Assembly: GCA_026125285.1 (NCBI GenBank)
Contig: JAHCLO010000020.1
Location: forward strand, 1 to 64,000
Length of the DNA: 64,000 nucleotides
Direction: 5' to 3'
Origin: Verrucomicrobiia bacterium
GTDB taxonomy: Bacteria; Verrucomicrobiota; Verrucomicrobiia; Limisphaerales; JADLHS01
Shown: one piece after another, positions 1 to 8,183 of the stretch
Layout: each line of letters begins with the position of its first letter
How positions within the stretch are numbered: position 1 is the stretch's first letter
Notes under the pieces: model-generated
What the model was told of the DNA's origin: nothing
What the model saw: only the letters and a program-made list of their open reading frames with translations
The model's database searches: none
Made by a program: the position numbers and the translations under genes

Positions 1-333
1 GCCTTCCGTTTCCAGCGCCCGACAATGATTCAACACCGACGAATGTTCCACCGCCGACGTGACAATGTGTCGCTTGGCTGGATTGGCCTTGAGCGCCGCC
101 AAGATCGCTGTGTTGTTACTTTCTGTGGCACACGACGTAAAAATAATTTCCCGCCCGCTGGCGCCGATCAATTCCGCCACTTGTGCCCGCGCCGTTTCAA
201 TCACTCCCTTGAGTTTCGCCCCGAACTTGTAGCTGCTGGACGGATTACCCCATTCGGTGGTGAGGTAAGGCATCATCGCCTCCAGCACCTCCGGGGCGAT
301 GGGCGTTGTGGCATTGTGGTCCAAATAGATCAC
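1..333 (-). CDS. cysteine desulfurase, N-terminal part (cut by window edge)
   Basis: Class V PLP-dependent enzyme that takes sulfur from cysteine as a persulfide for Fe-S clusters or thiolated tRNA. The first 111 codons are present. They open with IYLDHNATTP, then GNPSSSYKFG, IIFTSCATESNN (the PLP-phosphate turn) and TSAVEHSSV, all hallmarks of the NifS/IscS/SufS group. The PLP lysine and catalytic cysteine lie beyond base 1, so the subgroup cannot be decided. The GTG at 331-333 is the only start between the in-frame stop at 406-408 and IYLDH; no clear Shine-Dalgarno sequence precedes it. It diverges from the ribosomal superoperon. Confidence 0.93.
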   Translation of the reverse strand, partial: MIYLDHNATTPIAPEVLEAMMPYLTTEWGNPSSSYKFGAKLKGVIETARAQVAELIGASGREIIFTSCATESNNTAILAALKANPAKRHIVTSAVEHSSVLNHCRALETEG

Positions 334-478
334 AGGGCGATTTATGCCACATAGACCGACGTTTGCGCAGGTGATTTCTGCATGGGAACCAACTCCTCTG
401 ACACTTCATCTGGAACGGTTGGACCCGGTTTGTCGCAGGCCAGAAAGCACGCTAGAAAACATTCCCCAAAAAAACCTG

Positions 479-506
479 TTGTGTCGGGAATTTGTTTTGT
501 TAGATT
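479..506 (+). promoter_or_regulatory. possible sigma70-type promoter of the S10 superoperon
   Basis: TTGTGT at 479-484 is followed 16 bases later by TAGATT at 501-506, in an AT-richer stretch upstream of rpsJ. Position and spacing fit a housekeeping promoter, but both boxes are imperfect and the call rests on pattern only. Confidence 0.35.
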
Positions 507-511
507 CAGCG

Positions 512-537
512 CCCGCTTCGGGGAATGATGAGGCGGG
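512..537 (+). promoter_or_regulatory. leader hairpin upstream of rpsJ
   Basis: CCCGCTTC (512-519) pairs with GAGGCGGG (530-537), eight pairs including one G-U, around a 10-base loop. It lies in the presumed mRNA leader about 30 bases before the rpsJ start. No T run follows, so it is not a simple terminator. S10 leaders are autoregulated in some bacteria (by L4 in E. coli); a similar role here is only inferred. Confidence 0.4.
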
Positions 538-568
538 AAACACTTTTTAACAGACAATCGTTCTTTGT

Positions 569-877
569 ATGACTGGACAACGTATTCGAATTCGACTCAA
601 GGCTTATGACCATCGCGTCATAGACCAATCGGCGCGCGAAATCGCCGACACCGTCAAGCGCACCGGCGCGCGGGTTGCCGGCCCCATCCCCCTTCCCACC
701 CGCATCGAAAAATTTACCGTGCTGCGTTCACCCCATGCGGACAAGAAGTCCCAGGAGACCTTCGAGCAGCGCACCCACAAACGGTTGATTGACATCCTCG
801 ATCCCACGGCCAAGACCGTGGATGAGTTGAAGAAACTCAACCTGCCGGCCGGCGTGGACATTACCATCAAGATTTAG
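569..877 (+). CDS. rpsJ: 30S ribosomal protein S10
   Basis: Small-subunit head protein and first gene of the S10-spc-alpha superoperon; in other bacteria it also works with NusB in antitermination. The 102-residue product has the family's usual length and sequence: [13 protein letters not shown] at the start, [19 protein letters not shown] in the middle loop and [11 protein letters not shown] at the end. The ATG at 569 is the only sensible start. It diverges from the cysteine desulfurase, and rplC follows after 44 bases. Confidence 0.99.
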   Translation: MTGQRIRIRLKAYDHRVIDQSAREIADTVKRTGARVAGPIPLPTRIEKFTVLRSPHADKKSQETFEQRTHKRLIDILDPTAKTVDELKKLNLPAGVDITIKI

Positions 878-921
878 CGATGGCTCGAGCAAACCTCTCA
901 ACGCTTTAAGGAATTACTGTT

Positions 922-1629
922 ATGCCACTCGGATTACTCGGAAAGAAACTCGGCCATGCGCGGGTGTATGACGTCAATGGCGTGATCACGCCCGTGACGG
1001 TGGTGCTCGCGGGGCCTAATTATGTCCTGCAGGTAAAGACCCAGGCCGGCAAGGACGGTTACAACGCCGTGCAGCTCGGCTTCGACGAACAGAAGGAACA
1101 ACGTCTAAGCAAACCCGTCGCCGGTCACATCAAGAAGTTCAACGGCAAACCCGTCAAACGCATTCAAGAGTTCCGCAATTTCTCCAAGGAAGTCAAAGCC
1201 GGTGAAACCGTGGGCGTCACGTTGTTTGCCCCGGGCGATTTTGTGGACGCCATCGGCGTCACGAAGGGGCGCGGGTTTGAAGGCGTGGTCAAGCGCCATC
1301 ATTTTCGCGGGGGCGATTCCACGCACGGCGCCAAGGGCTGGCATCGGCGCAGCGGCGCCATCGGTCAGCGCCTGTTTCCCGGCACGGTCATGCGCGGCAT
1401 GAAGATGCCCGGCCACATGGGCCAGGTGCGCCGCACCACGCAGAATCTCGAGGTCATTCAAGTGCGCGAAGCGGACAATTTGCTGCTGATCAAAGGCTCG
1501 ATTCCCGGCGCCGAGGGTGATTACGTGGTTATTCGCGAAGCCAAGAAACGGCCCAAGGGTTGGACCCCGCCGGTTTCGATTGCGACCACCAAGCGTGGTG
1601 AGGTGAAAAAGACGGCGGCCAAGAAGTGA
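922..1629 (+). CDS. rplC: 50S ribosomal protein L3
   Basis: Early-assembly large-subunit protein whose long loop reaches towards the peptidyl-transferase centre. The 235 residues begin LGLLGKKLGHARVYD and contain the conserved central loop (FRGGDSTHGAKGWHRRSGAIG, about residues 130-150) and the PGHMGQVRRTTQNLEV segment. It is longer than E. coli L3 (209 residues) because of a lysine-rich C-terminal tail ending KKTAAKK. A weak AAGGAA precedes the ATG. Confidence 0.98.
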   Translation: MPLGLLGKKLGHARVYDVNGVITPVTVVLAGPNYVLQVKTQAGKDGYNAVQLGFDEQKEQRLSKPVAGHIKKFNGKPVKRIQEFRNFSKEVKAGETVGVTLFAPGDFVDAIGVTKGRGFEGVVKRHHFRGGDSTHGAKGWHRRSGAIGQRLFPGTVMRGMKMPGHMGQVRRTTQNLEVIQVREADNLLLIKGSIPGAEGDYVVIREAKKRPKGWTPPVSIATTKRGEVKKTAAKK

Positions 1630-1675
1630 CGCGGCTGCAGTTTGTTAACGCGCAAAAACGTTGGAACGGCATAAG

Positions 1676-2302
1676 ATGAAACTTACAGTCAAAGACACTA
1701 AAGGAAACAGCCAGGGCGAACTGGAAGTGAAGTTCCCGCTGGTGGAAAGCGGCAAGGGTACCCAGGCCGTGCATGACACCGTGGTGGCCTATCGCGCCAA
1801 TCAGCGCATGGGTACCGCCTGCACCAAGACCATGGGTGAGGTGTCCGGCTCCGGCAAGAAACCGTGGCGGCAAAAAGGCACGGGCCGCGCCCGCGCCGGT
1901 TCGTTTGCGTCGCCGTTGTGGCGCGGCGGCGGCGTGGTCTTTGGCCCCAAACCGCGCGATTTCGGCAAGAAAGTCAACCTCCGCACGCGCCGGCTGGCAT
2001 TGCGCAAGGCGTTGAGCGAGCGACTCAAGGCGGGCGACGTGGTGGTGGTGGACGAACTGAAGCTCGGTTCGCCCAAGACCCGCGAATTCGTTGGCGTCAT
2101 GAACGCGCTGGAATTGAAGGGCACGACGCTGGTCATCGCGCCGGAACTGGACAAGACCCTGGTGCTGGCATCCCGCAACCTGCCCAACGTGAAGTTCATC
2201 ACCAGCGATCTGGTGAATACCTACGACGTTTTGCGGCCGGACAAATTGCTGATTACGCGCAGTGCGTTTGAGAAGATCGAAGCCCGGCTGAACCAGGAAT
2301 AA
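1676..2302 (+). CDS. rplD: 50S ribosomal protein L4
   Basis: Large-subunit exit-tunnel protein. It has 208 residues from the ATG at 1676; an upstream TTG at 1661 would add five residues but is less likely. The L4 signature is clear: the basic tunnel loop around GSGKKPWRQKGTGRARAGS, and GGVVFGPKPRDF. In E. coli L4 represses its own operon through the mRNA leader; a hairpin upstream of rpsJ could serve that role here, which is inference. It is followed one base later by rplW. Confidence 0.98.
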   Translation: MKLTVKDTKGNSQGELEVKFPLVESGKGTQAVHDTVVAYRANQRMGTACTKTMGEVSGSGKKPWRQKGTGRARAGSFASPLWRGGGVVFGPKPRDFGKKVNLRTRRLALRKALSERLKAGDVVVVDELKLGSPKTREFVGVMNALELKGTTLVIAPELDKTLVLASRNLPNVKFITSDLVNTYDVLRPDKLLITRSAFEKIEARLNQE

Positions 2303-2303
2303 C

Positions 2304-2585
2304 ATGAACGCTTTCCAAATCATCAAGACCGTCCGCCTCACCGAGAAGGGTACGCGGCAGGGTGAGAAATACAATCAGTACACCGTCGTGGCCGACCCGC
2401 GCGCGAACAAGACCCAGATTCGCCAAGCTGTGCAGGAGTTGTTCAAGGTCAAGGTCGCCCGCGTGAACACCTTGAACGTGCGCGGCAAGGCCCGCCGCCA
2501 ACGCACACCGCAAGCGGGGCGTTCGCCGGGCTGGAAGAAAGCCATCGTCACCCTCAAGGCCGGCGATAAGATTGTTCTAACCTGA
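2304..2585 (+). CDS. rplW: 50S ribosomal protein L23
   Basis: Large-subunit protein at the tunnel exit, where trigger factor and SRP dock. The 93 residues have the family pattern: IIKTVRLTEKGT near the N-terminus, VVADPRANKTQIRQAVQELF, then VNTLNVRGKARRQ and a C-terminal WKKAIVTLKAGDKI. It starts one base after the rplD stop, so coupled translation is likely. It is the last gene before an unusual 406-base break in the operon. Confidence 0.97.
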   Translation: MNAFQIIKTVRLTEKGTRQGEKYNQYTVVADPRANKTQIRQAVQELFKVKVARVNTLNVRGKARRQRTPQAGRSPGWKKAIVTLKAGDKIVLT

Positions 2586-2604
2586 GCCGAAATGGAAACG
2601 ATAC

Positions 2605-2634
2605 GGGCGCGGTGCATCATTTCGCTCCGCGCCC
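2605..2634 (+). promoter_or_regulatory. GC-rich hairpin just downstream of rplW
   Basis: GGGCGCGG (2605-2612) and CCGCGCCC (2627-2634) form a perfect 8-base-pair stem with a 14-base loop, 20 bases after the rplW stop. It lacks a proper T tract afterwards, so a partial terminator, RNA-processing site or stability element are all possible. Confidence 0.45.
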
Positions 2635-2872
2635 TTCGCGCGTTTGGATGGAAACGCTCAAATGGCCGGGAAGGCTGATCCCCTCACCACGGGGTTTGCG
2701 GATGGAATTGCCTGACGGAGACTTTGTCAGGTGGCGGCAGTGGCGCTCAAGTTCCCTGCAATGTTTCCGTGCAAGGCCAGCCAAAAGGTGGTGTCCGTCG
2801 GAAAGTTTTTGGACAGCGAAATTTCTGCAAAAATGTTGTTGCGCGCGTTTCGCCGTTTGCTAGTCTCTGCGT

Positions 2873-2897
2873 CCCTTTCGCCCCGAAGGCGCAAGGG
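2873..2897 (+). promoter_or_regulatory. hairpin in the rplB leader
   Basis: CCCTTTCGCC (2873-2882) pairs with GGCGCAAGGG (2888-2897) with one T-C mismatch around a 5-base loop. A second small stem, TCCCC/GGGGA at 2925-2937, follows. Both precede the rplB start by 55-120 bases and lie after the promoter-like TAGTCT, so they could form a structured leader. Confidence 0.4.
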
Positions 2898-2991
2898 CCA
2901 GCAGATTCGCGGGCCGATAACTGATCCCCGGCGGGGACAGGAATGATGGTTCGCTTGCTCCAAGAGTTGCTGACTTGGAATTATTGATTTT

Positions 2992-3846
2992 ATGCCAGTT
3001 AAAACCTTTAGACCGCTGACGCCGTCTCTGCGCTACGCCTCGTACGCGGATTTCAGCGAGGTGACGAAGACCCGGCCTGAAAAGAGGCTGGTGCAGATTC
3101 GCAAGAAGACCGGCGGACGCAATTGCTACGGTCGCGTCACGGCGCGCGGCATCGGTGGCGGACACAAACAGAAGCTCCGTCTCGTGGACTTCAAGCGCAA
3201 CAAGCATGGGGTGGAAGCTACTGTGGCGGCGATCGAATACGATCCGATCCGTTCCGCGCGGCTCGCCTTGCTGGAATACAAAGATGGCGAAAAGCGTTAC
3301 ATCATTGCGCCGGCTGGCATCCAGGTGGGCGGCAAGGTAATGAGTGGGCCGGCGGCGCCGGCTGAGTTGGGCAATGCCCTTCCGTTGAAAGCAATTCCTG
3401 TCGGGCTGGCCATTCATGGCATTGAGTTGACGCCGGGGCGCGGCGCGCAAATGGTGCGCACGGCGGGCGGGGCGGCCACGTTGATGTCGCGCGACGAAGG
3501 TTATGCGCAGATCCGTTTGCCTTCCGGAGAGATTCGGAAGGTTAACGAAAACTGCTATGCCACCATCGGCCAGGTGGGTAACACGGAGCATGAGAATGTG
3601 ATTCTCGGCAAGGCGGGCCGATCCCGGCATCGGGGCATCCGCCCGATTACCCGGGGTGTGGCGCGCAATCCGGTTGATCATCCGAACGGCGGCGGTGCCG
3701 GCAAGTCCAAGTCCGGCGGCGGCTGGCAGCAGTTGACCTCGCCGTGGGGACTCCTGGCCAAGGGTTACCGGACGCGCAGCAAGCAAAAGGCTTCGAATCG
3801 CTTTATCGTTGTCCGCCGTGACGGTCGGCCAATGAAGAACAAATAA
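2992..3846 (+). CDS. rplB: 50S ribosomal protein L2
   Basis: Core large-subunit protein close to the peptidyl-transferase centre. The 284 residues begin [19 protein letters not shown] and carry [21 protein letters not shown], the SH3-like fold around GGKVMSG, and the conserved C-terminal [15 protein letters not shown] with the histidine linked to catalytic activity. The C-terminal [15 protein letters not shown] is typical. It restarts the operon after the 406-base gap, and rpsS follows within 6 bases. Confidence 0.99.
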   Translation: MPVKTFRPLTPSLRYASYADFSEVTKTRPEKRLVQIRKKTGGRNCYGRVTARGIGGGHKQKLRLVDFKRNKHGVEATVAAIEYDPIRSARLALLEYKDGEKRYIIAPAGIQVGGKVMSGPAAPAELGNALPLKAIPVGLAIHGIELTPGRGAQMVRTAGGAATLMSRDEGYAQIRLPSGEIRKVNENCYATIGQVGNTEHENVILGKAGRSRHRGIRPITRGVARNPVDHPNGGGAGKSKSGGGWQQLTSPWGLLAKGYRTRSKQKASNRFIVVRRDGRPMKNK

Positions 3847-3852
3847 GCAGCT

Positions 3853-4134
3853 ATGGGACGCTCGATTAAAAAAGGTCCGTTCATTGATTTTCACCTGCTG
3901 GACAAGATCCGGAAGGCGAAGGACACCAAGTCCAAGACGCCCATCAAGACATGGTCGCGGCGTTCCACCATCACCCCCGACTTTGTTGGGCTTACGTTTA
4001 CCGTGCATAACGGCAAGGTTTTTAACCCGGTGTTTGTGACGGAAAACATGGTGGGGCACCGGCTGGGCGAGTTTTCGCCGACCCGGACTTTCAAGCGGCA
4101 CGGCGCCCATACAGCCAAGGCGGAGGCCAAGTAG
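3853..4134 (+). CDS. rpsS: 30S ribosomal protein S19
   Basis: Small-subunit head protein that forms bridges with the large subunit and lies near the A-site tRNA. The 93 residues match the family end to end: [37 protein letters not shown], then [19 protein letters not shown]. Length is normal. rplV begins one base after its stop. Confidence 0.99.
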   Translation: MGRSIKKGPFIDFHLLDKIRKAKDTKSKTPIKTWSRRSTITPDFVGLTFTVHNGKVFNPVFVTENMVGHRLGEFSPTRTFKRHGAHTAKAEAK

Positions 4135-4135
4135 C

Positions 4136-4606
4136 ATGGAAGTTCAAGCCATCATGAAGAACGTGCCAATGTCGGCGCAGAAGATGCGCGAAACGGTGCG
4201 TCAGATCCAAGGTTTGCCCGCGTTGGAGGCACAGGCGGTGTTGCAAGTGGTGCCCCGTAAATCCGCGCGGTTTGTGGCAAAGACTTTGGCCAGTGCCATA
4301 GCCAACGCGGAGCATTGGCGCAGCGAGTGGACCGCTGCCAAGGTGCAGCAGGCCATCAGCGACCTGCAAACCCAAGTCGGCAACACCCGGAATCGCAAGC
4401 GCAAGGGTGCCCTGAGCCGAAAGCTCGCGCGTTTCGAGAGTTTCCTGGGTTCCGCCCGTCGGCTCGCGCCGGAATCGCTTCGCGTGAAGGAAGCCCATGC
4501 CGGCACCGCCTTGACCATCAAACGGTTCACCGCCAAGGCACGCGGTTCGGCTGGCCCGATTCTCAAGCGTCGCTGCCACATCAAAATCGTTCTGTCAGAC
4601 GAGTAA
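4136..4606 (+). CDS. rplV: 50S ribosomal protein L22 with a ~46-residue insertion
   Basis: Large-subunit exit-tunnel protein. At 156 residues it is far longer than the usual ~110. Residues 1-60 fit the family ([22 protein letters not shown]) and so do residues about 113-156 ([35 protein letters not shown]). Between them lies a basic, probably helical segment ([16 protein letters not shown]) with no counterpart in E. coli L22. The insertion replaces the short turn after the first globular half, not the tunnel hairpin. Reading frame and neighbours are normal, so it looks genuine. Confidence 0.96.
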   Translation: MEVQAIMKNVPMSAQKMRETVRQIQGLPALEAQAVLQVVPRKSARFVAKTLASAIANAEHWRSEWTAAKVQQAISDLQTQVGNTRNRKRKGALSRKLARFESFLGSARRLAPESLRVKEAHAGTALTIKRFTAKARGSAGPILKRRCHIKIVLSDE

Positions 4607-4611
4607 TCAGT

Positions 4612-5277
4612 ATGGGACAAAAAACCAACCCAATCGGCCTGCGCGTTGCCGTCAACAAGGACTGGCGCTCGAAGTGGTTCGCGGCGAAGAAGGAATTTGG
4701 CGGCTTGCTCGCTGAGGACCGCCAGATTCGCGAGTTGCTCAAGAAGAAGCTCGAATCGGCTTCCGTGCCCAAGATTCTGATTGAGCGCGCGGCGAGTCGC
4801 TGCCGCATTACGATTCTCACCGCGCGGCCCGGGGTGGTGATTGGCCGCAAGGGCGCGGAAATTGACAAGCTCAAGGAAGAATTGAGCCGCATGACCGGAA
4901 AAGAAATCTACGTGGACATCTTGGAGATCAAGTCCCCGGAGATTGACGCCCAACTCGTCGCGGAGAACGTGGCGTTGCAGTTGGAACGCCGGGTTTCGTT
5001 CCGTCGGGCCATGAAGAAAGCGGTGCAGACCGCCAAGGATTTCGGGGCCGACGGCATCAAGATTCGATGTGGCGGGCGGCTGGGCGGGGCGGAACTGGCG
5101 CGCGTTGAGTCGTATCACTGGGGTCGCGTCCCATTGCACACCTTGCGGGCGAACATTGATTACGGCTTTGCCGAAGCCAAGACGATGTATGGCAAGCTGG
5201 GCGTAAAATGCTGGATTTGCCGGGGTGAAACCAAGCCGCAAAAGGCAGCGGCGACCGCCGAAGTGGCGGTCAGCTAG
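4612..5277 (+). CDS. rpsC: 30S ribosomal protein S3
   Basis: Small-subunit protein at the mRNA entry channel. The ATG at 4612 gives 221 residues starting [13 protein letters not shown]. The KH domain shows [19 protein letters not shown], and the C-terminal domain shows [20 protein letters not shown] and [10 protein letters not shown]. The reading frame is open further upstream, but that part overlaps rplV in another frame and is not coding. Confidence 0.98.
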   Translation: MGQKTNPIGLRVAVNKDWRSKWFAAKKEFGGLLAEDRQIRELLKKKLESASVPKILIERAASRCRITILTARPGVVIGRKGAEIDKLKEELSRMTGKEIYVDILEIKSPEIDAQLVAENVALQLERRVSFRRAMKKAVQTAKDFGADGIKIRCGGRLGGAELARVESYHWGRVPLHTLRANIDYGFAEAKTMYGKLGVKCWICRGETKPQKAAATAEVAVS

Positions 5278-5297
5278 TATAGCAAAGGAATTTTGTT

Positions 5298-5720
5298 ATG
5301 GCGTTGATGCCGGAAAGAGTGAAGTACCGCAAGATGCACCGCGGTAACCGCGCGGGGTTGGCCTATCGCGGCAGCACGGTGGCTTTTGGCGAGTATGGAT
5401 TGATGGCCTTGGAGCGCTGCTGGCTCGATACCAAGCAGATTGAGGCCGCCCGCGTGGCCATCGCCCGCAACATGAAGCGCCACGGAAAAATGTGGATTCG
5501 GGTGTTTCCGCAGAAGTCGTTCACGAAGAAGCCGCTGGAAACGCGGATGGGCAAGGGCAAAGGGCCCCTGGAATCGTGGGTGGCGGTGATTCGCCCGGCC
5601 AATGTGCTATTTGAAGTGGATGGGGTCACGGAGGCCATTGCGCGCGAGTCGTTGCGTTTGGCGGCAACGAAACTGCCGATCAAGACCAAGTTCATCTCGC
5701 GGCATCGCGTGGCGAGGTAG
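5298..5720 (+). CDS. rplP: 50S ribosomal protein L16
   Basis: Large-subunit protein near the A-site tRNA elbow. The 140 residues contain [16 protein letters not shown], the [11 protein letters not shown] segment, [21 protein letters not shown] and the loop [17 protein letters not shown] that reaches the peptidyl-transferase region. Length is normal. An AAAGGAATTTT stretch precedes the ATG. Confidence 0.98.
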   Translation: MALMPERVKYRKMHRGNRAGLAYRGSTVAFGEYGLMALERCWLDTKQIEAARVAIARNMKRHGKMWIRVFPQKSFTKKPLETRMGKGKGPLESWVAVIRPANVLFEVDGVTEAIARESLRLAATKLPIKTKFISRHRVAR

Positions 5721-5733
5721 AAGCGAGTTAGCT

Positions 5734-5931
5734 ATGAAGTTTTCGGAAATCAAAGACATGACGTTGGTGGAGTTGGCGGCCAAGAGCCGCGATTTGCGCC
5801 AGGAAATGTTCAACCTGCGTTTGCAGCAGGCAAGCGCGCAATTGGAAAAACCGGCGCGCCTGCGGGTGTTGCGCCGCGATGTCGCGCGGATGGAAACGCG
5901 CATTTCCCAATTGCGCAACAAAGCGGCTTAG
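5734..5931 (+). CDS. rpmC: 50S ribosomal protein L29
   Basis: Small helical-hairpin protein at the tunnel exit. The ATG at 5734 gives 65 residues: MKFSEIKDMTLVELAAKS, the LRQEMFNLRLQQASAQLEKP turn, then LRRDVARMETRISQL, the standard two-helix layout. It lies in the usual slot between rplP and rpsQ. The frame extends upstream over rplP, but without L29-like sequence. Confidence 0.97.
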   Translation: MKFSEIKDMTLVELAAKSRDLRQEMFNLRLQQASAQLEKPARLRVLRRDVARMETRISQLRNKAA

Positions 5932-5940
5932 GAATCTGGT

Positions 5941-6243
5941 ATGGCTGAAACTGTCAATCAACCGGTGGCAACGCGCGGGCATCGCAAGGAGCGCGTCGGG
6001 GAAGTCATTGTAAGCAAAATGGCCAAGACCATTGTGGTGCGGGTGGAGCGCCGTTTCCCGCATCCCCGTTTCAAGAAAGTGGTGACCGCCTACAAGAAGC
6101 TTTACGCGCACGACGAAAAGAGCGAGGCAAAGGTGGGTGACCGGGTGCGGATCGAAGAAACGCGCCCCCTCTCGCGGCTGAAGCGCTGGCGCTTGGTGGA
6201 AATTGTCGAACGCAGCAGCGGTGTGGAGCGCGTGGCCGCTTAA
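5941..6243 (+). CDS. rpsQ: 30S ribosomal protein S17
   Basis: Primary rRNA-binding protein of the small subunit with an OB fold. The 100 residues include [38 protein letters not shown] and [18 protein letters not shown], the full family pattern. An N-terminal lead of about 15 residues makes it longer than E. coli S17 (84). Confidence 0.98.
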   Translation: MAETVNQPVATRGHRKERVGEVIVSKMAKTIVVRVERRFPHPRFKKVVTAYKKLYAHDEKSEAKVGDRVRIEETRPLSRLKRWRLVEIVERSSGVERVAA

Positions 6244-6252
6244 CGAGGGTTT

Positions 6253-6618
6253 ATGTTACAAATTCGTTCTCATCTCGACGTGGCCGACAACACCGGGGCG
6301 AAGGTGGCTTGGGCCATCGGCGTGCTGGGCCGCAATCAACGCTACGCGCACGTGGGCGACGTCATCAAGGTCCATATCAAAGTCGCCGCGCCGGAAAGCC
6401 AGGTGAAAAAGGGCGAGGTGCATGACGCCGTGGTGGTTCGCACGCGCAAGGCCATCCGGCGGAATGACGGTTCCTATCTGCGTTTCGACAGCAATGCCTG
6501 CGTGATCATTGACAAGGAGTTGAACCCGAAGGGCACGCGCATTTTTGGGCCGGTCGCGCGAGAGTTGCGCGAGAAGCGGTTCATGAAAATCATTTCACTC
6601 GCGCCGGAAGTCATTTGA
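6253..6618 (+). CDS. rplN: 50S ribosomal protein L14
   Basis: Large-subunit protein at the intersubunit bridge. The 121-residue product is of normal length, with [48 protein letters not shown] and a C-terminal [19 protein letters not shown]. The family's usual cysteine after GAK is replaced in this copy. First gene of the spc-type block; it follows rpsQ by 9 bases. Confidence 0.98.
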   Translation: MLQIRSHLDVADNTGAKVAWAIGVLGRNQRYAHVGDVIKVHIKVAAPESQVKKGEVHDAVVVRTRKAIRRNDGSYLRFDSNACVIIDKELNPKGTRIFGPVARELREKRFMKIISLAPEVI

Positions 6619-6622
6619 GGTT

Positions 6623-6901
6623 ATGGCCAATTTGCACGTTAAAAAGGGTGAAGAAGTGGTGGTGATTGCCGGTGCGGACAAGGGCAAGCGCGGGCGCATC
6701 ATTGCCGTCAACACAAAGAAAAACCGTGTCATTGTGGAGGGCGCCCGCATGCTCAAGCGGCACATGCGCAAGAGCCAGCAGCATCCGCAGGGCGCCATTG
6801 TCGAGCGCGAAGGCTCAGTGCATGTCTCCAACGTGATGAAGGCGGACGTGTACGACGCGCGGGCCGCCAAGCGGGGTGGCGGAGCGCCGGCGGCGAGTTG
6901 A
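6623..6901 (+). CDS. rplX: 50S ribosomal protein L24
   Basis: Assembly-initiating large-subunit protein. Its KOW domain is visible at the N-terminus (VKKGEEVVVIAGADKGKRG). MLKRHMRKSQQHPQGAIVERE and VHVSNVMKAD follow, giving 92 residues. It is slightly short of the E. coli length (104) and ends in a Gly/Ala-rich tail. A 54-base gap with a hairpin separates it from rplE. Confidence 0.97.
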   Translation: MANLHVKKGEEVVVIAGADKGKRGRIIAVNTKKNRVIVEGARMLKRHMRKSQQHPQGAIVEREGSVHVSNVMKADVYDARAAKRGGGAPAAS

Positions 6902-6927
6902 TTTGAAATTGCAGCAAGCACGAGATC

Positions 6928-6947
6928 GTCACGGCAAAATCCGTGAC
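6928..6947 (+). promoter_or_regulatory. hairpin between rplX and rplE (copy 1)
   Basis: GTCACGG (6928-6934) and CCGTGAC (6941-6947) form a perfect 7-base-pair stem around CAAAAT, nine bases before the rplE ATG. A near-identical element lies before rplR at 8736-8753. Both gaps also share TTTGAA shortly after the preceding stop. Confidence 0.5.
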
Positions 6948-6955
6948 ATTGAAGA

Positions 6956-7504
6956 ATGAAAACCAGACTTTACGAGAAGTACGTTAACGATGTGGTGCCG
7001 GCGCTGAAAGAGAAGCACCAGTACCGCAATCCGCATCAGGTGCCCCGCATGGTGAAGATTGTGGTGAACATGGGGGTCAGCGCCTCGCTTGAGAAAAGCG
7101 CCGTGGATGACGCCGCCCGCGATCTCATGCAAATCACCGGGCGCAAACCGGCCATCAGCAAGTCGCGCCATAACATAGCCAACTTCAAGTTACGGCAGGG
7201 CCAGCCCATCGGTTGCCGCGTGACGTTGCGCCAGGATGCGATGTATGAGTTCTTTGACCGGCTCGTTTCGGTGACGCTGCCGCGCATCCGGGACTTTCGC
7301 GGTTTGTCGCCGCGCAAGTTTGACGGTCGCGGCAACTACACGTTTGGCGTTGCCGAGCAGACCATTTTTCCAGAGATCGAAATGGACAAGATCAAGCGCC
7401 AGCAAGGCATGGACATCACCATTGTGACGACCGCCCGGAAAGACGCCGAAGCGCTGGATTTGTTGAAATTCATGGGTTTTCCATTTGCCGAAGCAAAGCA
7501 ATAA
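6956..7504 (+). CDS. rplE: 50S ribosomal protein L5
   Basis: Protein of the central protuberance that binds 5S rRNA and contacts P-site tRNA. It has 182 residues of typical length: [52 protein letters not shown], then [20 protein letters not shown] and the C-terminal [20 protein letters not shown]. The start lies nine bases after a hairpin that could affect initiation. Confidence 0.98.
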   Translation: MKTRLYEKYVNDVVPALKEKHQYRNPHQVPRMVKIVVNMGVSASLEKSAVDDAARDLMQITGRKPAISKSRHNIANFKLRQGQPIGCRVTLRQDAMYEFFDRLVSVTLPRIRDFRGLSPRKFDGRGNYTFGVAEQTIFPEIEMDKIKRQQGMDITIVTTARKDAEALDLLKFMGFPFAEAKQ

Positions 7505-7510
7505 CTCGTT

Positions 7511-7780
7511 ATGGCCAAGACAGCATGGATCGAGCGCAACAAGCGCAAGCAGAACACGGTGAAAAAGTACGCCGCCAAGCGCGCGGAGTTAAAGGCCCGG
7601 CGCGACTACGCTGGCCTGGCCAAACTGCCGCGCGATGCCAGTCCGACGCGCGTGGTGAACCGCTGCTCGATGAGCGGCCGGCGCCACGGTTATCTGCGCA
7701 AATTTGGGGCCTCGCGGTTGACGTTCCGGGAGGCGGCGCTCAACGGCCTGATTCCCGGCGTGGTGAAGGCGAGCTGGTGA
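7511..7780 (+). CDS. rpsN: 30S ribosomal protein S14 (zinc-free type)
   Basis: Small-subunit head protein. The 89 residues are [16 protein letters not shown] at the start, then [36 protein letters not shown] and [11 protein letters not shown] at the end. Only one cysteine (about residue 52) is present, so this is the long C-minus form without a zinc ribbon. It sits in the usual place between rplE and rpsH. Confidence 0.98.
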   Translation: MAKTAWIERNKRKQNTVKKYAAKRAELKARRDYAGLAKLPRDASPTRVVNRCSMSGRRHGYLRKFGASRLTFREAALNGLIPGVVKASW

Positions 7781-7784
7781 TATT

Positions 7785-8171
7785 ATGACTGACGCGATTT
7801 CCGACATGTTGACCCGCATCCGCAACGCCGGCCGGGCGTTGTTGCCGACGGTGCAGATCCCTCATTCCCGGGTGAAAGAAAGCATCGCGAAGGTGCTGAA
7901 GCAGGAGGGCTACGTTGCCGATGTGAGCATCGAGGGCAATCCTCGCAAGACGATCAAGGTGCGGTTGAAGTACCAGGGAAAGAAACCGGTGATCGAGGGC
8001 TTGCGTCGCGTGAGCCGGCCCGGTTTGCGGAATTACGTCGGCGCCACGGAGATCCCGCGCGTGCTGGGTGGGTTGGGCGTGGCGGTCGTCTCCACGTCCG
8101 AAGGCGTGATGAGCGGCAATCAAGCCCGCCAGAAGAACATTGGCGGCGAAGTGATCTGTTACGTTTGGTAA
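7785..8171 (+). CDS. rpsH: 30S ribosomal protein S8
   Basis: Small-subunit protein that binds the 16S central domain and in E. coli represses the spc operon. The 128 residues have TDAISDMLTRIRNAGRA at the start, SRVKESIAKVLKQEGYV, RRVSRPGLRNYVGATEIPRV and the C-terminal signature VVSTSEGVMSGNQAR, ending GGEVICYVW. Length is normal. Confidence 0.99.
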   Translation: MTDAISDMLTRIRNAGRALLPTVQIPHSRVKESIAKVLKQEGYVADVSIEGNPRKTIKVRLKYQGKKPVIEGLRRVSRPGLRNYVGATEIPRVLGGLGVAVVSTSEGVMSGNQARQKNIGGEVICYVW

Positions 8172-8183
8172 GGACCAGATTTT

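Larger units (their letters stand above)
2586..2991 (+). other. 406-base gap inside the S10 gene cluster
   Basis: rplW and rplB are normally almost adjacent, but here no supportable gene lies between them. The stretch holds a perfect hairpin at 2605-2634, a larger one at 2873-2897 and a small one at 2925-2937. A weak promoter-like pair, TTGCGC then TAGTCT (2839-2844 and 2861-2866), separated by 16 bases, lies before rplB. This may be a second promoter or a processing or attenuation region. The short open frames within it have no recognisable content. Confidence 0.6.

Noticed and set aside
342-557. 71-codon minus-strand frame in the rpsJ leader
   Set aside because: Lies across the presumed promoter and leader hairpin and ends inside the cysteine desulfurase start region; no recognisable sequence.
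1529-2374. Long minus-strand open frame opposite rplD
   Set aside because: Antisense to a clear ribosomal gene; GC-rich third positions keep the opposite frame open. No recognisable domain.
2860-4137. 425-codon minus-strand frame opposite rplB and rpsS
   Set aside because: Same reason: it spans two unquestionable ribosomal genes and has no family content.
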